A program made the position numbers and the translations under genes. DNA of 9,051 nt from Acidobacteriaceae bacterium (GTDB lineage: Bacteria > Acidobacteriota > Terriglobia > Terriglobales > Acidobacteriaceae): NCBI GenBank assembly GCA_025462785.1, contig JAOAPG010000040.1, positions 1 through 9,051 of the forward strand, given 5' to 3'. The stretch's first letter is position 1, and every line of letters begins with the position of its first letter. Shown here in pieces: positions 6,162-9,051 of this stretch. The notes beneath the pieces are model-generated. The model was not told the origin of the DNA. It saw only the letters and a list, made by a program, of their open reading frames with translations, and searched no databases.

Positions 6162-6229
6162 TTAAGAAATCTACTGCTCCATCTTCCGCGGATCAACCTT
6201 CTACCCAAAACAATCCGAAGAATTCCCCT

Positions 6230-7264
6230 GTGCTCTCCGTTTCCCCTGTGTTGAAAGATTTGAAAGGAGCGGTCAAGCGCCCGCCTCCTACTCAGATCAC
6301 TCCCATGCTGGCTCTCTCCATCGAGAAGCCTTTCAACAATCCAGACTGGCTCTACGAAATTAAATGGGACGGCTACCGCGCCGTCTCTTTCATCGAGAGC
6401 GACAAAGTCCGGCTGGTCTCGCGCAACCACAACGACTTCACCGCACAATATCCGGAACTGCAGGTTCTGCCAAACTTCGTCAAAGCAAAGACAGCCATTC
6501 TCGACGGCGAAGTCGTTGCACTTGATGAGAAAGGACGGGCATCATTCAGCCTGATGCAGCAGCGCACCGGGATTCGCAAACACGGACGCCGTGTAGCTGC
6601 CCGATCCGATGTACCTGTGGTCTATTACGTATTCGATCTGATCTATCTCGACGGATACGATCTGCATCGCGTCTCGCTCGAAGACCGTAAGAAGGTTCTT
6701 TCGCAGATCGTAACTTCGAACGAGATCGTGCGCTACTCCGACCACTTCGACGATGGTCTCGCGCTGTTTAATGTCGCTAAGCAACAAGGTCTGGAAGGCA
6801 TCATTGCGAAACGTCGTGGGAGTTGCTACGAAGAGCACCGCAGCCGCGAGTGGCTAAAGATAAAAATCACGCAAACAGTCGATTGCGTCATTGGCGGATA
6901 CACCGATCCCGAAGGAGCACGCCAGTATTTCGGATCAATGGTCCTTGGCCTATACAACAAGAAGGGTCAATTAATCCACGTCGGACAGGCAGGCACGGGA
7001 TTCAATCAAGCAACGCTGAAGCAGATCTTCGATGTATTGAAAGAGTTGGAAACGAATCGCAATCCATTCCACGGCCCAGTTGACGCAAAGAATGTTCATT
7101 GGGTAAAACCGGAGAAAGTGGCGGAAATAAAGTTCTCCGAGTGGACCCACGAGACATCCGAAGGTGGAGTGAAGTTGAGAGCGCCAGTGTTCCTGGGATT
7201 GCGAGAAGACAAAAAACCCAAAGAATGCACGTTCGAAGAGCAAGCGCCGACGGAGGCGCCGTAG
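6230..7264 (+). CDS. ligD: LigD ATP-dependent DNA ligase domain, second part of a split LigD
   Basis: From the GTG at 6230 this gives 344 residues, but the frame is open from 6107. The nucleotidyltransferase domain has motif I EIKWDGYRA with the AMP-accepting Lys45, an LDGEVVALDEKG motif, YYVFDLIYLDGYDL, EGIIAKRRGS and the final WLKIK. The OB-fold domain follows (CVIGGYTDPEGARQYFGSMVLGLY through VGQAGTGF and a C-terminal LRAPVFLGLRED). It seals nicks and breaks in end joining, normally with Ku. No convincing start exists: GTG 6230 lacks a ribosome binding site, and the first ATG (6305) is close to motif I. The 29 codons between the A run and 6230 read as a Lys/Ser/Pro linker (KKSTAPSSADQPSTQ), as expected inside a PE-LIG fusion of about 628 residues. 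The primase-polymerase domain found in many LigD proteins is absent; the protein ends at TAG 7262-7264. Confidence 0.9.
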   Translation: MLSVSPVLKDLKGAVKRPPPTQITPMLALSIEKPFNNPDWLYEIKWDGYRAVSFIESDKVRLVSRNHNDFTAQYPELQVLPNFVKAKTAILDGEVVALDEKGRASFSLMQQRTGIRKHGRRVAARSDVPVVYYVFDLIYLDGYDLHRVSLEDRKKVLSQIVTSNEIVRYSDHFDDGLALFNVAKQQGLEGIIAKRRGSCYEEHRSREWLKIKITQTVDCVIGGYTDPEGARQYFGSMVLGLYNKKGQLIHVGQAGTGFNQATLKQIFDVLKELETNRNPFHGPVDAKNVHWVKPEKVAEIKFSEWTHETSEGGVKLRAPVFLGLREDKKPKECTFEEQAPTEAP

Positions 7265-7321
7265 TCCGTTCAACGTTCATAGACGCTCTCCTCGGGATTG
7301 ATTGCCCAGGGCAGCACACAC

Positions 7322-7341
7322 CGGATTCTATAGGGAATCCG
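7322..7341. promoter_or_regulatory. Perfect 7-bp inverted repeat upstream of methyltransferase
   Basis: CGGATTC (7322-7328) and GAATCCG (7335-7341) are perfectly complementary around TATAGG, 21 nt before the ATG at 7363. No T run follows, so it is a poor terminator. It could be an operator or a hairpin affecting translation of the methyltransferase. Confidence 0.45.
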
Positions 7342-7362
7342 ACTGCGGACCTCAGACCTACC

Positions 7363-8046
7363 ATGACTTGGAATGTTTTCACGTGGCTCTCCGATATCCG
7401 GTTTTGGGTCCGCAGCGCTCGCAGTGATGCCCAACTCCAGCGTTTTCGTAGCCAGCACGATAACGCCCAGAGCCTCGATCTGCTTTATGAAGAGCGAAAA
7501 GATCCTTGGGGATTGGATTCTCCCCACTTTCACTATCAGCAAATCAAATACGCAACGATGCTCTCCCTGCTCCCGCGGCGTGATTACAAACGAGCACTCG
7601 ACCTCGGTTGCGGTTTGGGCAATCTGACACGCCGTTTACGTAACCACGCTGACCAGGTTTTGGGGATTGACGTGTCTTACGTCGCCATCGCACAGGCCAC
7701 ACGAGAAATGACGGACCAAAGCAACCTGCAGTTCCAGCAAGGGGATGCACTCAATCTCACCCGTGACCTGGATAACGGCTTTGATCTAATCGTGATCGCA
7801 GACACGCTCTACTATCTCTCACCAATCTCAGACGCGGTCTTACAGACGGTTCGCGAGCGAGTGGTCCAGTTGCTTGTGCCCGGCGGAATCTTATTGCTAG
7901 TGAATCACTTTACCGTCAATTTTGATCCCGGAAGTCGGTGGACTCCGAAAATCCATCGAGTCTTTCGCTCCGCACCCGACCTCACAACCCTTCATGAAAG
8001 CCGCCGTCCCTTTTATCTCGCCAGTGTCTTCGAGAAGTCTTTGTAA
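7363..8046 (+). CDS. SAM-dependent methyltransferase, NodS-like
   Basis: A 227-residue class I methyltransferase. After an N-terminal helical part comes ERKDPWGLDSPHFHYQQIKY, whose DPW followed by a conserved KY resembles the NodS family. SAM-binding motif I is LDLGCGLGNLTRRL (Asp80 to Gly86), and the ribose-binding acidic residue is Asp103 in LGIDVSYVAIAQA. Next are QQGDALNL and the motif IV-like DLIVIADTLYYL, then the LVPGGILLLVNH strand. The methyl acceptor is unknown; NodS methylates a chitooligosaccharide amine, but nothing here points to nodulation. The chosen ATG fits the expected length; the frame is open further upstream into the ligase gene, but those residues show no family resemblance. 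It starts 98 nt after the ligase stop, on the same strand, so co-transcription with ligD is possible. The ribosome binding site is weak. Confidence 0.85.
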   Translation: MTWNVFTWLSDIRFWVRSARSDAQLQRFRSQHDNAQSLDLLYEERKDPWGLDSPHFHYQQIKYATMLSLLPRRDYKRALDLGCGLGNLTRRLRNHADQVLGIDVSYVAIAQATREMTDQSNLQFQQGDALNLTRDLDNGFDLIVIADTLYYLSPISDAVLQTVRERVVQLLVPGGILLLVNHFTVNFDPGSRWTPKIHRVFRSAPDLTTLHESRRPFYLASVFEKSL

Positions 8047-8060
8047 TTGAAGAGAATTGG

Positions 8061-8079
8061 GTTGCGCTGGTCGTGCAAC
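8061..8079 (+). terminator. Weak hairpin after the methyltransferase gene
   Basis: GTTGCGC (8061-8067) pairs with GTGCAAC (8073-8079) with one G-U pair around TGGTC, 14 nt after the stop. There is no T run, so this may only be an RNA-stabilising hairpin. The rest of the 217-bp gap to the GH5 gene holds no clear element except the palindrome TCTCCGGAGA (8249-8258), which overlaps the GH5 ribosome binding site. Confidence 0.3.
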
Positions 8080-8263
8080 ACATCCGAATCCATCAGTCCT
8101 AGTTTCAATTCGAACTGATCCGCGCGGCAGCATAGCCGGTCCAAAGTCACAGGGTCGCATCCCAGTTGTCGCCCCCCACTCGAAGCGGCTAAGAACCCAA
8201 AATCTAATCATCGACAACATCGGCAGCAGCAACTTTGGTGTAGGCTTTTCTCCGGAGAGAATC

Positions 8264-9051
8264 ATGTTCAAGTTGAGATTTCTACAGGTGCTGCTTCTTC
8301 CCATCGCATTGATTTCCCCGGTAAACGCGCAGTTCGCCCACACGGACCACAAACAGATCGTCGATGCCGCTGGTAAACCGTTCCTTCTTCGCGCAACAAA
8401 TCTGGGCAATTGGTTGGTGCCAGAAGGTTACATGTGGCTGTTCGAAGGTGGTCCGCAATCTCCTGGCGAGATCCGCGCATTGGTGTTGGAGCTCCTTGGA
8501 CCGGAAGGCTCGGCCGCATTCTGGCAGAAGTACCGCGAGAACTACGTCAAGCGTGAGGACATCGCACTCCTGCACCACTCCGGCTTCAACGCCATTCGAG
8601 TTCCTTTGCATTACAGCCTTTTTGAGAGCGACGATGCGGAAGGTTTCAAGCTGCTGGACCGGTTGATCCTCTGGAGCCGCGCCGAAGGTTTATATGTGAT
8701 CCTTGATCTGCATGCCGCGCCGGGCGGACAGACGGGTGCTAACATCGATGACGGCGCTGGATATCCTTGGCTCTACCAGAGCCCACAAGAGCAAGAGCAC
8801 CTGATCGCCATCTGGCGGCGTCTGGCGATGCACTATCGCGATGAGCCAACCGTGCTCGGTTATGACCTGCTGAATGAGCCGATCCCGCATTTTCCCAAGT
8901 TAGCCCCTTTGAATTCTTCGCTCGAACCGGTCTACAAGAAGCTGTCGGGGGAGATACGAAAGATTGATGCTCACCATATTCTCTTTCTTGGCGGCGCGCA
9001 GTGGGATGGGAACTTTTCAGTGTTCGGCAAACCTTTCGATGCGAACGTCGC
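8264..9051 (+). CDS. Secreted glycoside hydrolase family 5 (cellulase-like), partial at right edge
   Basis: The first 262 residues of an exported glycosidase. The start ATG at 8264 has GGAGAGA (8254-8260) upstream. A signal peptide covers residues 1-22 (MFKLRFLQVLLLP to PVNA). The mature chain follows the GH5 barrel plan: LLRATNLGNWLVPEGYMW at about 42-58, the conserved Arg112 in NAIRVPLHYS, His150 in VILDLHAAPGGQTG and the acid/base Glu205 in YDLLNEPIPHFP. The catalytic nucleophile Glu lies beyond the window. The NLGNWL opening and DLHAAPGGQ resemble bacterial and fungal exo-beta-1,3-glucanase/endoglucanase GH5 members, so the substrate is probably a beta-glucan; exact specificity cannot be told. 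It probably has its own promoter, being separated by 217 bp from the methyltransferase. The palindrome over its ribosome binding site could hide it in a hairpin. Confidence 0.9.
   Translation, partial: MFKLRFLQVLLLPIALISPVNAQFAHTDHKQIVDAAGKPFLLRATNLGNWLVPEGYMWLFEGGPQSPGEIRALVLELLGPEGSAAFWQKYRENYVKREDIALLHHSGFNAIRVPLHYSLFESDDAEGFKLLDRLILWSRAEGLYVILDLHAAPGGQTGANIDDGAGYPWLYQSPQEQEHLIAIWRRLAMHYRDEPTVLGYDLLNEPIPHFPKLAPLNSSLEPVYKKLSGEIRKIDAHHILFLGGAQWDGNFSVFGKPFDANV

Noticed and set aside
7099..7362. Methyltransferase start inside the ligase gene
   Set aside because: The upstream residues are the ligase sequence read in another frame; family resemblance begins only after the ATG at 7363.
1..9051. 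CRISPR array, complete insertion sequence or selenoprotein gene near selC
   Set aside because: No regularly spaced repeats, no transposase, and no gene with an in-frame TGA at a Cys-equivalent site were seen; the peroxiredoxin has an ordinary Cys codon in its active site.

Overview
The window looks like chromosomal DNA of a soil-type Acidobacteriota (Terriglobia/Koribacter-like). This is inferred from the style of several proteins (a LigD phosphoesterase with the N-terminal domain order PE then LIG, a Ser/Thr-rich lipoprotein, a secreted GH5 enzyme, a PepSY-like periplasmic protein) and from an intergenic repeat of the ACGGAGACGC...ACACGGAG type. No rRNA or other direct taxonomic marker is present.

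Left part (1-2200): a possible C-terminal end of an unidentified + strand gene runs in from the edge and converges on a secreted TPR-repeat protein (minus). Next comes a tyrosine recombinase that keeps all its catalytic residues but has lost its N-terminal arm-binding and most of its core-binding region. It ends 43 nt from the 3' end of a selenocysteine tRNA (selC, anticodon UCA, minus). This is the classic layout of a mobile element inserted at a tRNA 3' end, here apparently decayed.

Middle part (2200-5315): a Ser/Thr/Gly-rich lipoprotein (minus), a 1-Cys Prx6-type peroxiredoxin (minus) with its own terminator and an unusual leader, a small exported PepSY-like protein (+, TTG start with a strong ribosome binding site) and a Nudix hydrolase (minus). 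The leader upstream of the peroxiredoxin holds four alternating GGGTGGGT/ACCCACCC segments. One pairing forms a textbook minus-strand terminator; others would compete with it.

Right part (5333-9051): a NHEJ-type LigD is split over two frames. The phosphoesterase domain ends just after a nine-A run containing the -1 slippery heptamer A AAA AAG. The -1 frame is open from before that run through a Lys/Ser/Pro linker and into a complete ATP-dependent ligase domain, with no convincing start of its own. Frameshifting, polymerase slippage or a one-base assembly error would each yield a single PE-LIG protein of about 628 residues. No polymerase domain and no Ku gene are visible. A NodS-like methyltransferase follows, then the N-terminal 262 residues of a secreted GH5 family glycosidase that runs off the right edge.

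The strongest items for follow-up are the PE/LIG frame junction, the integrase/selC junction and the attenuator-like leader of the peroxiredoxin. No CRISPR array, complete insertion sequence or multigene defence system is seen.
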